A stretch of 15,594 nucleotides of DNA, taken from Bacteroidota bacterium. GTDB lineage: Bacteria; Bacteroidota; Bacteroidia; Flavobacteriales_F; PHOS-HE28. The stretch covers positions 1 to 15,594 of the forward strand of contig JAEZCB010000214.1 in assembly GCA_023412755.1 (NCBI GenBank). Reading direction: 5' to 3'. Positions 6,735 through 13,706 of the stretch are shown here, piece after piece (the first letter of the stretch is position 1; every line of letters begins with the position of its first letter). The translations under genes and the position numbers were made by a program. The notes below the pieces were generated by a model. The model was not told the DNA's origin. It worked only from the letters and a program-made list of their open reading frames with translations, and made no database searches.

Positions 6735-8681
6735 CTAGGCCCGGCCCAGCCGCTTGAATCCGCGCAGCAGCAGGCCCATGTCATGCCATGCGCTGTAATC
6801 CTTCGCATAAAGCGTGTTCGCGCGGGCGATCACCACATCGCCGGCCTGCCGTTCATTGCCGGCCAACGGATCCAGCACGCCGTCCGGGAGCCCCGGCAGC
6901 CTGGGCGTACCGGCACCACCGGGCCTGTAGCCCACCCAGCTTCTTTTTCCTTTCAACACGGAAATGCAATTGCGGATCATGTTGCGAGGGCCGGGCACCA
7001 GGAACAGGAAGATAGGGGCACCCAGCAGCAGGAATATCGAGAATGCAACATCCAGTATGCGTTTGCTGCGCCGCGCTCCGGGACCGTTCAACGCATGCTC
7101 TTCCAGCAGGTAAAGATCGTTCAGGCTTTCTATGCTGCTTGGGCCAATGATGAACTCGTTACCCGGTTGCGCGATCTTGAAGATGGTGCCTGTGTTGCGC
7201 AAGTGTTCCATCCGGGAGATGATAGTGCGCCAGGGCATGTCCCTGGCACAGAACACCACCTCGCCTATGCCGTGTTCACGAATGCTGGCGGAAAGCCCTT
7301 CAGCTCCCGCAGCAGCGGAGTGTGGGTCGATCACAGATGTCCAGCCAAGGCCGTAATGGGTTTGCCACAACAGGGCCAGTGCCTTTTGCGCGGGTTCCGC
7401 GGAACCGATGGCCAGCACACGCTCCCGCTCCCGCCGGCGTGTGCCAAAACCGCCGATCTTGAGTAAGAAGAGTGTGGATCTGATGGACACGGCCGCCAGG
7501 CAGGCGAGCACGAAGGAGAGTGAGATATCACGCAGTTCCAGCAAACCGATGCCCGTTATCCACAACACGAACAGAAGCGGGAGCCAGATCACCAGAAGGG
7601 CCTTCACCGGGCGCAAAGGCGATATGGGTCTGTCATACCCCCCATAGAATGCCAGCCACGCAATAGTGGCAAGGCCAATGAGCAGGTCCACACCGATCTC
7701 GTGTACGGTGGACCATTTTTCTGGTATGTGCGGCGAAAAGGCCAGCACCAGCAGAATGGCCATGAGGTCCAGCAACGGCAACAGCATGCGGTCCAGGAAA
7801 CGTACGCCGATGGCGGCGGCGGCGCTCAGGTATATGCTGCCGTTGATGAGCATGGGAAAGATGCCCACGCCCCGCTGCGTGAAATGCTTACGAGCGAAGA
7901 TGGCCATGGCATTGTAGAACACGAACACGTAGTTCACGCTGCTCTTTTTCGTGCTCTCGCCCTTGTAGTGGATGATCCGGGCTTCCGGATAGTACCAATT
8001 CTCATAGCCCGCCAGGGTGATGCGGTAGCTCAGGTCGATGTCTTCTCCGTACATGAAGAAGTTCTCGTCCAGCATGCCCACTTCGTCCAAGGTCCTTTTC
8101 CGAAGGAACATGCATGCGCCTGAAAGGATCTCTATGGGGGCGGGTTCGTTCTCCGGCAGATGGCCTAGGTGGTACCTGCCAAAAACACGGCTGCGCGGGA
8201 ATAGACGTGTAAGTCCGATGATCTTGAAGAAGGCCACCTTGGGCGTGGGCAGTCCGCGTTTGGATTCCGGAAGAAAACGGCCGGTACCATCGATCATCTT
8301 CACACCAAGACCGCCCACGGATGGCCGCTGGTCCATGAAGGCTACCACCTTCTGGAAGACATCCTCGCCGACCACGGTGTCCGGGTTCAGCAGCAGCACG
8401 TATTCTCCATTGGAGATGCGGATGGCCTGGTTGTTCGCGCGGGAGAAGCCCACGTTCTCCTTGTTGGCGATCAGCTTCACCAGAGGGAATTTCTCGCGCA
8501 CCATTTCCACGCTGCCATCGGTGCTCAGATTGTCCACCACGAAAACTTCGCCTTCAATGCCCTCCAACGCTGTGAAGACCGTGCGCAGGCATTGCTCCAG
8601 ATACGCCCGCACATTGTAGTTCACGATCACCACGGAAAGCTTCATGGTGGTGGGGCGGGAATACGTCCGGTCGGTGGTCAT
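6735..8681 (-). CDS. GT2 glycosyltransferase fused to a degenerate WcaJ/WbaP-like membrane phosphotransferase module
   Basis: 648 residues from the ATG at 8681, which overlaps the recR stop as ATGA and has AGGGG about 9 bases upstream. The ATG at 8645 (MKLSVVIVNYNV) is an alternative, with the family signature at the very start. Residues 13-245 are a GT-A family 2 transferase of the rhamnosyltransferase/WcaA-like type: VVIVNYN, VVDNLSTDGS, the nucleotide-sugar/metal motif LLLNPDTVV (D101) and the acceptor-side FMYGEDIDLSYR (E213, D214). Four or five hydrophobic helices follow (about 283-315, 328-348, 362-382, 388-408), then a Rossmann-like segment (about 420-515), then SKRILDVAFSIFLLLGAPIF (539-558) and a KGKRSWVGYRPG stretch. 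That order copies the large polyprenol-phosphate sugar-1-phosphate transferases, but the catalytic Asp-Glu region is missing. Likely role: surface polysaccharide or glycan synthesis at the inner membrane. Confidence 0.85.
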   Translation of the reverse strand: MTTDRTYSRPTTMKLSVVIVNYNVRAYLEQCLRTVFTALEGIEGEVFVVDNLSTDGSVEMVREKFPLVKLIANKENVGFSRANNQAIRISNGEYVLLLNPDTVVGEDVFQKVVAFMDQRPSVGGLGVKMIDGTGRFLPESKRGLPTPKVAFFKIIGLTRLFPRSRVFGRYHLGHLPENEPAPIEILSGACMFLRKRTLDEVGMLDENFFMYGEDIDLSYRITLAGYENWYYPEARIIHYKGESTKKSSVNYVFVFYNAMAIFARKHFTQRGVGIFPMLINGSIYLSAAAAIGVRFLDRMLLPLLDLMAILLVLAFSPHIPEKWSTVHEIGVDLLIGLATIAWLAFYGGYDRPISPLRPVKALLVIWLPLLFVLWITGIGLLELRDISLSFVLACLAAVSIRSTLFLLKIGGFGTRRRERERVLAIGSAEPAQKALALLWQTHYGLGWTSVIDPHSAAAGAEGLSASIREHGIGEVVFCARDMPWRTIISRMEHLRNTGTIFKIAQPGNEFIIGPSSIESLNDLYLLEEHALNGPGARRSKRILDVAFSIFLLLGAPIFLFLVPGPRNMIRNCISVLKGKRSWVGYRPGGAGTPRLPGLPDGVLDPLAGNERQAGDVVIARANTLYAKDYSAWHDMGLLLRGFKRLGRA

Positions 8682-9295
8682 TTCTTGAGCCCCTGTTCGT
8701 AGGGCTTCCTGTCCGTGATGCTGCGGCCCAAGGTAAGTTCATCCGCCTGATCGAGATCGCCTCCCACGCTTATACCGCGCGCTATGGTGGTCACTTTGAT
8801 CTGGTGCTCCTGCAGCCGCCGGTTGATGTAGAAGGCGGTGGTGTCTCCCTCCAGGGTGGCACCCAACGCCAGAACCACTTCGCGCACTTCCCCTGAGGCC
8901 ACACGTTGCAGCAACTCGCGCACATGGAGATCGTCCGGGCCTATACCATCCATGGGGCTTATGACACCGCCCAGCACGTGGTAGAGACCTTTGAACTGTT
9001 GTGTGTTCTCAATGGCGATCACATCCCGCACATCCTCCACCGCACATACTATGGCCCTATCGCGATCCCGGGACCGGCAGATGCCGCAGAGGGGTTCATC
9101 GCTGATGTTGCAGCAACTCTCGCAATAGCGCACCTGCTCACGGAGCGAACGGATCGCCTCGCTGAAGCGCACCACTTCCTCAGGCTGCCGGCGCAGCAGG
9201 TCCAGTGCGAGCCGCATGGCGGTGCGTCGCCCTATGCCCGGCAGGGTCGCAAGCTGATCCACGGCCTGCTCCAGTAACATGGAGGATGATCCCAT
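8678..9295 (-). CDS. recR: Recombination mediator protein RecR
   Basis: 205 residues with the start at the ATG at 9293-9295 (MGSSSMLLEQAVDQLATLPG), which gives the usual RecR length of about 200; 64 further upstream codons are open but show no RecR character. Visible parts: the helix-hairpin-helix LPGIGRRTAMRLALDLL (18-34), the zinc finger with C58, C61, C70 and C73, the Toprim domain starting at IVCAVEDVRDVIAIE, and the C-terminal Walker-B-like DELTLGRSITDR. RecR acts with RecO (and RecF) to load RecA on single-stranded gaps. The last codons overlap the start of the glycosyltransferase gene (ATGA), which suggests coupled translation. A -7 promoter box lies only five bases upstream of the ATG, so the transcript may be leaderless or initiate at the ATG at 9280 (MLLEQ). 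Confidence 0.96.
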   Translation of the reverse strand: MGSSSMLLEQAVDQLATLPGIGRRTAMRLALDLLRRQPEEVVRFSEAIRSLREQVRYCESCCNISDEPLCGICRSRDRDRAIVCAVEDVRDVIAIENTQQFKGLYHVLGGVISPMDGIGPDDLHVRELLQRVASGEVREVVLALGATLEGDTTAFYINRRLQEHQIKVTTIARGISVGGDLDQADELTLGRSITDRKPYEQGLKK

Positions 9296-9300
9296 GCCGG

Positions 9301-9308
9301 CAAAAGTA
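9301..9308 (-). promoter_or_regulatory. -7 promoter element (TAnnTTTG) of recR
   Basis: TACTTTTG on the minus strand matches the Bacteroidota -7 consensus exactly. It ends 5 bases before the ATG at 9295, so transcription would begin at or near the start codon. The nearest upstream TTG (9335-9337) is at a spacing of 26, longer than usual. Confidence 0.4.
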
Positions 9309-9433
9309 GCCTTCGGTGGCCGGGAAATACGCGTCAAATCAAGGCTTCCGGTAGGCCTCCCCCTGCTTTGGCCAGGGGTGTCCTTCGCCATGGCGCCAAC
9401 GGGGTCACCGTCCATGGCTGAACCCCCCGGCGT

Positions 9434-9441
9434 TAACTTTA
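9434..9441 (+). promoter_or_regulatory. Possible -7 promoter element of the sugar dehydrogenase gene
   Basis: TAACTTTA matches TAnnTTTG at 5 of 6 defined positions and lies 31 bases before the ATG at 9473. No -33 TTG is visible at the normal distance. The same octamer occurs upstream of the gene ending at 10695. Confidence 0.35.
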
Positions 9442-9472
9442 GGAGTGTATATGTGAACACACAACAAAGACC

Positions 9473-10690
9473 ATGATCCATTCGCATCCCATCGGCATGA
9501 ACATAATGAGGACCCTTCTACTCCTGCTATCAATGTCCGTCGTTCCATTACCCACAGTAGCCCAGAAGCTGGTGGAGAAGGTGGTGAAGGAGCGGGTGGA
9601 TAGTGAGAATGGCGCCTACCGTATCGTGCAGGTGGTGGAGGGGGTGTCCCATCCATGGGCGGTCGGTTGGCTTCCGGACGGTAGCATGATCCTTACCCAG
9701 CGGAACGGCCAGATGTACGTACAGCGTGGCAAGGAGATCAAGCAGGTGGCCGGGGTACCGAAGGTCCATACCACCGATGGTGGCCAGGGTGGTCTGCTGG
9801 ACGTGGCCGTGCATCCGGACCATGCCAGCAACGGTTGGATCTACTTCACCTATTCCAGCCCGGGAGATAACGATGGGTATACCGGTGGGGCGAAGAACGG
9901 CACCGGCACAGCGTTGGCCAGGGCGCGCCTGCAGGATGAGAACGGGGAGCCCCGGCTGGTCGATCTGGAGACCTTGTATACGCAGGTGCCGCGTACGGAG
10001 CCTGGCCGCCACTATGGGAGCCGCATTGTTTTTCCGGGTGATGGCACGGTGATCTTTTCCATAGGTGATCGTGGCCTGCGTTCACCGGCACAGGATCTCA
10101 CCGACCCTGCGGGTTCCATGATCCGGATCAAAGAGGGTGGTGGTGTACCGGACGATAATCCGTTCGTGGGGAAGCCTCCGGGAAATATCCGGCCGGAGAT
10201 CTGGTCCTTTGGCCATCGCAACAACCAAGGGCTCGCGTTGCATCCGGAGACCGGAGAACTATGGACCACCGAACATGGCCCGCGCGGCGGAGATCTGTTG
10301 CATCGCGTATTGCCGGGGCGGAATTACGGCTGGCCCATGGTCTCCTTCGGCACCGAATATTCCACGGGTGAAAAGATCGGCATTGGCCAGGAAGCGCCTG
10401 GGGTGGAGAAGCCGATCCAAGTGTGGAAGGAGGCGCTGGCTCCCTCAGGTACCAGTTTTTATACTGGTAACAAGTTCCCGGCATGGCAGGGAAACCTTTT
10501 CGCCGGCTTTCTGGCGGGTAAGCATGTGAAGAGGATCGTGCTGGAGAACGGCACGGTGACGCATGAGGAAGTTCTTTGCCGCGATGCCATCGGACGCATA
10601 CGCGATGTGCAGGAGGGGCCGGATGGGTCCATCTACCTTGTGACAGATGAAAGCAACGGAGGCATTTATCGTTTGGAACCCGTGAAGTGA
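9473..10690 (+). CDS. Secreted PQQ-dependent sugar (aldose) dehydrogenase
   Basis: 405 residues from the ATG at 9473; the ATGs at 9497 and 9506 are equally plausible starts, since the signal peptide core begins at MRTLLLLLSMSVVPLP (residues 12-27) and ends near VAQ. The protein belongs to the soluble PQQ glucose/aldose dehydrogenase family (E. coli YliI type), a six-bladed propeller. Landmarks: HPWAVGWLPDGSMILTQRNG (60-79), GGQGGLLDVAVHPD (103-116) with the likely catalytic His in this region, GRHYGSRIVFPGDG (178-191), FSIGDRG, SFGHRNNQGLALHP (245-258), TTEHGPRGGD (265-274), NYGWP (284-288) and the final blade DVQEGPDGSIYLVTDE. It oxidises aldose sugars in the periplasm and passes electrons to an acceptor. 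No PQQ synthesis genes are in the window, so the cofactor may be made elsewhere or taken up. Confidence 0.92.
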   Translation: MIHSHPIGMNIMRTLLLLLSMSVVPLPTVAQKLVEKVVKERVDSENGAYRIVQVVEGVSHPWAVGWLPDGSMILTQRNGQMYVQRGKEIKQVAGVPKVHTTDGGQGGLLDVAVHPDHASNGWIYFTYSSPGDNDGYTGGAKNGTGTALARARLQDENGEPRLVDLETLYTQVPRTEPGRHYGSRIVFPGDGTVIFSIGDRGLRSPAQDLTDPAGSMIRIKEGGGVPDDNPFVGKPPGNIRPEIWSFGHRNNQGLALHPETGELWTTEHGPRGGDLLHRVLPGRNYGWPMVSFGTEYSTGEKIGIGQEAPGVEKPIQVWKEALAPSGTSFYTGNKFPAWQGNLFAGFLAGKHVKRIVLENGTVTHEEVLCRDAIGRIRDVQEGPDGSIYLVTDESNGGIYRLEPVK

Positions 10691-10694
10691 CCGG

Positions 10695-11375
10695 TTACCG
10701 TTCTTTCAGCACCTTGCGCACCAATGGGCCTTGTTCGGTCATGAGTACTACAGTGAGCAGACCGGCGGCGTAGGAGGATATGGGCACCACCAGGCCATTG
10801 TGGGCAGGCATGTTCGCCAGAAGGCGGCCGCGGCTGTCCATCAACCTGAGTTCTTGGACCTTTACGGACGGTGGGAGATCCAATGTCAGGGTCTGTTGGA
10901 TGGGGTCCGCAAGTACCAGTGGGTCATCCACAGATAAGCCATTCGCCATTCCGGTGCCCAAGCAGCCTCCTTTCGGCGCATCGTCCAGATGGAAGATGAT
11001 CTCCGAACAGTAGGCCACGTCGGAATTGGTGCCCTGGTCGTCCACGAAAGATTCATCCAATGCGTACACATTCGTATTCATGCCATGCAGCATCACCGCA
11101 CCTTTGGTGATAACGGTGTTGTTGTCACCGAACACGTGGATCATGGATCCCGGTTCGCCCAGGATGTAATTCAATTCTCCGCTGAACATCACCTCGGCGC
11201 CTTCGCACACCCAGTAATAACCTTCCGGAGCCGTAATGGTGGAATCCATGGAGATCACTGTGGCCATGGGATCCACGAACAACTCGCATTGCGCGGATGT
11301 CATGGTGGGCATAAAGGGTGTAAGCAGCAATAGCGGTACGGAAAGAAGGGAATGGCAATAGCGCATATGGTCCAT
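10695..11375 (-). CDS. Small secreted protein with T9SS type A sorting domain
   Basis: 226 residues. The signal peptide (MRYCHSLLSVPLLLLTPF... ending near TSAQ) starts at residue 4, so the ATG at 11366 is an alternative start. The passenger (about 30-165) is short, with repeated strand-like turns such as YYWVCEGAEVMFSGE, HVFGDNNTVITKGAVM and NTNVYALDESFVDD, and four cysteines after the signal. This pattern suggests a small beta-solenoid, but I recognise no enzyme or binding family. The last 60 residues (VKVQELRLMDSRGRLL..., SSYAAGLLTVVL, ending VRKVLKER) fit the T9SS C-terminal sorting domain, so the product should cross the outer membrane and be anchored or released at the surface. It converges with the sugar dehydrogenase gene, with only 4 bp between the stops and no hairpin terminator. 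Confidence 0.75.
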   Translation of the reverse strand: MDHMRYCHSLLSVPLLLLTPFMPTMTSAQCELFVDPMATVISMDSTITAPEGYYWVCEGAEVMFSGELNYILGEPGSMIHVFGDNNTVITKGAVMLHGMNTNVYALDESFVDDQGTNSDVAYCSEIIFHLDDAPKGGCLGTGMANGLSVDDPLVLADPIQQTLTLDLPPSVKVQELRLMDSRGRLLANMPAHNGLVVPISSYAAGLLTVVLMTEQGPLVRKVLKER

Positions 11376-11393
11376 GGGTATAGGTTATCCGCA

Positions 11394-11401
11394 TAAAGTT
11401 A
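11394..11401 (-). promoter_or_regulatory. Possible -7 promoter element of the T9SS cargo gene
   Basis: TAACTTTA on the minus strand, 5 of 6 defined positions of TAnnTTTG, is 18 bases before the ATG at 11375 (27 before the one at 11366). It lies in the 81-bp divergent gap with the YihY gene. No good matching box was seen for YihY. Confidence 0.35.
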
Positions 11402-11456
11402 AGGCACGGCCTTCCGCAGCGGAGTATCTTATCTTCATCTTGAAGAAGCATAGAGT

Positions 11457-12398
11457 ATGTCCAAGATCAAGCGATCCCTCAGTGATGCTTTATCCCTAGC
11501 CAAACAAACCTTCAAGCGCTTCGGGCAGCGGGAGCCCTTCCGCAATGCCGCGGTGGTGGCCTACTTCGCTGTATTCTCCCTGCCGGGATTGTTGGTGATC
11601 GTGATCAATGTGGCGGGCTACTTCATGGGCCGGGATGAACTGCAGGACCTGGTGACAGGTGAGGTACGGGAAATGATAGGCGGCCAGGCTGCCCAGGATA
11701 TCGAGCGCATCATCTCCAATGCCCAGCAGAATGAGAACACCACCCTGGCCAGCATCATCAGCATTGTTACACTGGTGTTCGGCGCCACGGGCATCTTCTA
11801 CCACCTGCAGAAGACCCTCAACATCATGTGGGAGGTGAAACCAGAGCCGAAACAAAAACTGCTCAAGGTGCTCAAGGACCGTTTGTTCTCTTTCGGGATG
11901 ATCCTGGTGGCGGGTTTCCTCATGATCATTTCCCTGCTCATCTCCACCATGCTTTCAGCGGTAAGCAGCTGGGTGTCCGGCAATTTTTTCAGCGATGCGG
12001 TGGTACTCATTCAGATCCTGGAGTTCCTGCTCTCCATGGCCGTGATCACCGTGATGTTCGCTGCCATGTTCAAATTCCTGCCGGATGCCATCCTGCAATG
12101 GCGGGATGTGTGGGTGGGTGCCATCGTTACCACGGTGCTCTTCCTCATAGCCAAGTACGTGCTCAGCTTCTACTTCGGTGAGGCTGAGCCCGGTTCGGTA
12201 TATGGTGCCGCCAGCAGCCTGGTGCTCATCCTGCTGTGGGTCACCTATACTGGCATGATCCTGCTGCTCGGCGCTGAATTCACCCGCACCTATGCGGACC
12301 ACCATGGTTCGGAGATCCGCCTGCCGGAGCATGCCACCTGGAGGGGGCGCGATGACGAAGGAGCGGACCAGAACCCCGCCCAAAGGAAGCGGAAGTAA
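11457..12398 (+). CDS. YihY/virulence factor BrkB family inner-membrane protein
   Basis: 313 residues with about six membrane segments (roughly 32-56, 97-117, 144-168, 182-206, 217-240, 250-275). Family signatures are visible: AAVVAYFAVFSLPGLL in helix 1, FYHLQKTLNIMWEVKP after helix 2, FKFLPDAILQWRDVWVGA before helix 5 and LLLGAEFTRTYADHHG after the last helix. The C-terminus is short, charged and cytoplasmic. The family was once thought to be ribonuclease BN, which was a misassignment; its actual role (perhaps transport or envelope homeostasis) is not established. It stands alone, with 143 bp to the next gene, where I see no clear terminator. Confidence 0.92.
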   Translation: MSKIKRSLSDALSLAKQTFKRFGQREPFRNAAVVAYFAVFSLPGLLVIVINVAGYFMGRDELQDLVTGEVREMIGGQAAQDIERIISNAQQNENTTLASIISIVTLVFGATGIFYHLQKTLNIMWEVKPEPKQKLLKVLKDRLFSFGMILVAGFLMIISLLISTMLSAVSSWVSGNFFSDAVVLIQILEFLLSMAVITVMFAAMFKFLPDAILQWRDVWVGAIVTTVLFLIAKYVLSFYFGEAEPGSVYGAASSLVLILLWVTYTGMILLLGAEFTRTYADHHGSEIRLPEHATWRGRDDEGADQNPAQRKRK

Positions 12399-12541
12399 GC
12401 TCCGTTCGTGGCATCGTTTCCCCGATCACATGACCCATCTGTACAGGGCCGTGCGTACTCCGTAAGTTCCAAGGGTTCCTGCAAGGCAGTGGGATCACAA
12501 ATGGCCTGATGCATGCATGCACGCACCATGGATCAAAATGA

Positions 12542-13126
12542 ATGATCATGGAAACGTTGGAACATGTAAGAAAAAGCCTTTGGGCCGTTACAGTGGGTCT
12601 GGGTTTCGCCCTCACCGCCTGTGCGCCGCAACACACGGATGGCTCCATGGAGGCTCCTACTGAGAATGACACGAACCCTTCCCGCACTGAAGGAACCGTG
12701 GAGGAAACGGGAACGGATGCGGACCGCACCATGGAGGTAGAACGTGTGGAACCTACGGACCGGGGCGAGTTGGAAGCCCGTTGGGGAGCCACCGCGGAAG
12801 ATCGCCGCGCGGTATTGGATGAACTGGATGACCTGGAAGACAGGATCAACGATCAGATCAACGAGGTCGATCGCCACATGCGCCGGACGGAAGATGAGAG
12901 CCGCCTGAATTCCATGCGGGAATACCGGCTTGAATTGGAGCGGGAGCGTGCCCGGGTAACGGATGCCATTCGCAACGTGGAGGTGTCTGAAGAGGATACC
13001 TATACCAGCATTGGTGAGGCGGCCAGGAACACAGCCAAAGATGTGGGGGACTGGTTCGATCGCCAGGGAGACCGGATCGAAGCGCTCTTCACCGATGAGG
13101 AGGAGGATATGAACGAGGAAGAATAG
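12542..13126 (+). CDS. Coiled-coil lipoprotein, first of a tandem paralogous pair
   Basis: 194 residues; the start could also be the ATG at 12548. A signal peptide ends in a lipobox LTAC with C27 as the lipidated cysteine. A low-complexity acidic/Thr/Glu linker follows (about 30-75), then a highly charged alpha-helical, probably coiled-coil region (about 85-150, with ELDDLEDRINDQINEVDR and YRLELERERARV). The end carries a conserved block, DVGDWFDRQGDRIEALF (167-183), and a very acidic tail. The following gene has the same order and the same end block, so the two are paralogues. No known family is recognised. It should be attached to a membrane from the periplasmic side or the surface. A function in envelope stress or structure is only a guess. 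Confidence 0.8.
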   Translation: MIMETLEHVRKSLWAVTVGLGFALTACAPQHTDGSMEAPTENDTNPSRTEGTVEETGTDADRTMEVERVEPTDRGELEARWGATAEDRRAVLDELDDLEDRINDQINEVDRHMRRTEDESRLNSMREYRLELERERARVTDAIRNVEVSEEDTYTSIGEAARNTAKDVGDWFDRQGDRIEALFTDEEEDMNEEE

Positions 13127-13144
13127 AACGAAAACAGGAAAGCC

Positions 13145-13627
13145 ATGAACATCAAACAGACATTCGGAAGTGCCCTGCTTTGTGGGGCACTCCTGCTTGC
13201 CGGTTGCGGCCCTCAGGGCCGGGCCGACACCATGAACGCACCCCGGAATGTGCCACCGGAGGATGCGGTGGCCACCTATGATATGGAACGAGCGGAACTC
13301 GATGCCGATATCGTGGTACTGCGGGATCGCATAGATGTACGGCTCGAGGAGGTGGACCGCCGCCTTGCCCGCGAGGATGTGGGCCTGGATGAACGTCGAC
13401 AGCTGGTACGCCACCGCGATGAGTTGCAAGACCGGCGCAACGTGCTGGAGCGCTCCCGCCGGGATATCGATGCCAGCCGCCAGGACAACTGGAACAGCGT
13501 ACGCAGCGCAACAAAGAACACCGTGGCCGATATTGGTGACTGGTTCGAGCGGCAGGGCGAACGGATAGAGGATGCATTCGAAGATGATGATGATGTGGAG
13601 GATGCCGGCATCTGGATAGAGGAATAG
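13145..13627 (+). CDS. Coiled-coil lipoprotein, second of the tandem pair
   Basis: 160 residues, starting 18 bp after the first lipoprotein gene and so presumably in one operon. The signal peptide ends in the lipobox LLAGC with C21. A charged helical region follows (about 45-115, with LRDRIDVRLEEVDRRLARED and HRDELQDRRNVLERSRRDI). It then has WNSVRSATKNTVADIGDWF... and RQGERIEDAF (129-145), followed by an Asp-rich tail. The shared C-terminal block DxGDWFxRQGxRIExxF and the common layout show it derives from the same ancestor as its neighbour, but it lacks the long acidic N-terminal linker. No named family recognised. Confidence 0.82.
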   Translation: MNIKQTFGSALLCGALLLAGCGPQGRADTMNAPRNVPPEDAVATYDMERAELDADIVVLRDRIDVRLEEVDRRLAREDVGLDERRQLVRHRDELQDRRNVLERSRRDIDASRQDNWNSVRSATKNTVADIGDWFERQGERIEDAFEDDDDVEDAGIWIEE

Positions 13628-13651
13628 GAAGTACGCCGGCAAAGGGTGAGG

Positions 13652-13676
13652 GGGCGGTGCCATCAGGGGACCGCCC
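13652..13676 (+). terminator. Hairpin terminator of the lipoprotein pair
   Basis: A perfect 7-bp stem, arms 13652-13658 and 13670-13676, with an 11-base loop and TTCT directly after it. It lies 25 bases past the TAG of the second lipoprotein gene and just before the promoter box of the next gene. Confidence 0.6.
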
Positions 13677-13682
13677 TTCTCC

Positions 13683-13690
13683 TAGTTTTG
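13683..13690 (+). promoter_or_regulatory. -7 promoter element (TAnnTTTG) of the 5'-nucleotidase gene
   Basis: TAGTTTTG is an exact match to the Bacteroidota -7 consensus, 16 bases before the ATG at 13707, giving a leader of about 10 bases. The terminator hairpin occupies the place where a -33 TTG would be, and none is seen. Confidence 0.45.
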
Positions 13691-13706
13691 CCCCGACCGC
13701 AACAGC

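Larger units (their letters stand above)
9296..9472. promoter_or_regulatory. Divergent intergenic region between recR and the sugar dehydrogenase gene
   Basis: 177 bases with promoter-like boxes for both flanking genes (9301-9308 minus, 9434-9441 plus). A small 6-bp hairpin (9360-9365 with 9373-9378) sits in the middle. No further gene is apparent; the open frame across it on the plus strand has no protein-like character. Confidence 0.5.

Noticed and set aside
5405..6757. A 450-codon open frame on the plus strand opposite the E2 gene
   Set aside because: It is the complement of a clear E2 protein with all catalytic motifs; its His-, Cys- and Gly-rich translation has no protein family character. 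The same holds for other long antisense frames such as 6363-7466 and 12533-13663.
9360..9378. A small hairpin in the recR/sugar dehydrogenase spacer
   Set aside because: Only six pairs, no U tract, and no gene ends nearby, so neither terminator nor riboswitch is supported.
12510..12521. The palindromic run TGCATGCATGCA before the first lipoprotein gene
   Set aside because: A short alternating repeat without a second copy or a promoter match; too little to call an operator.
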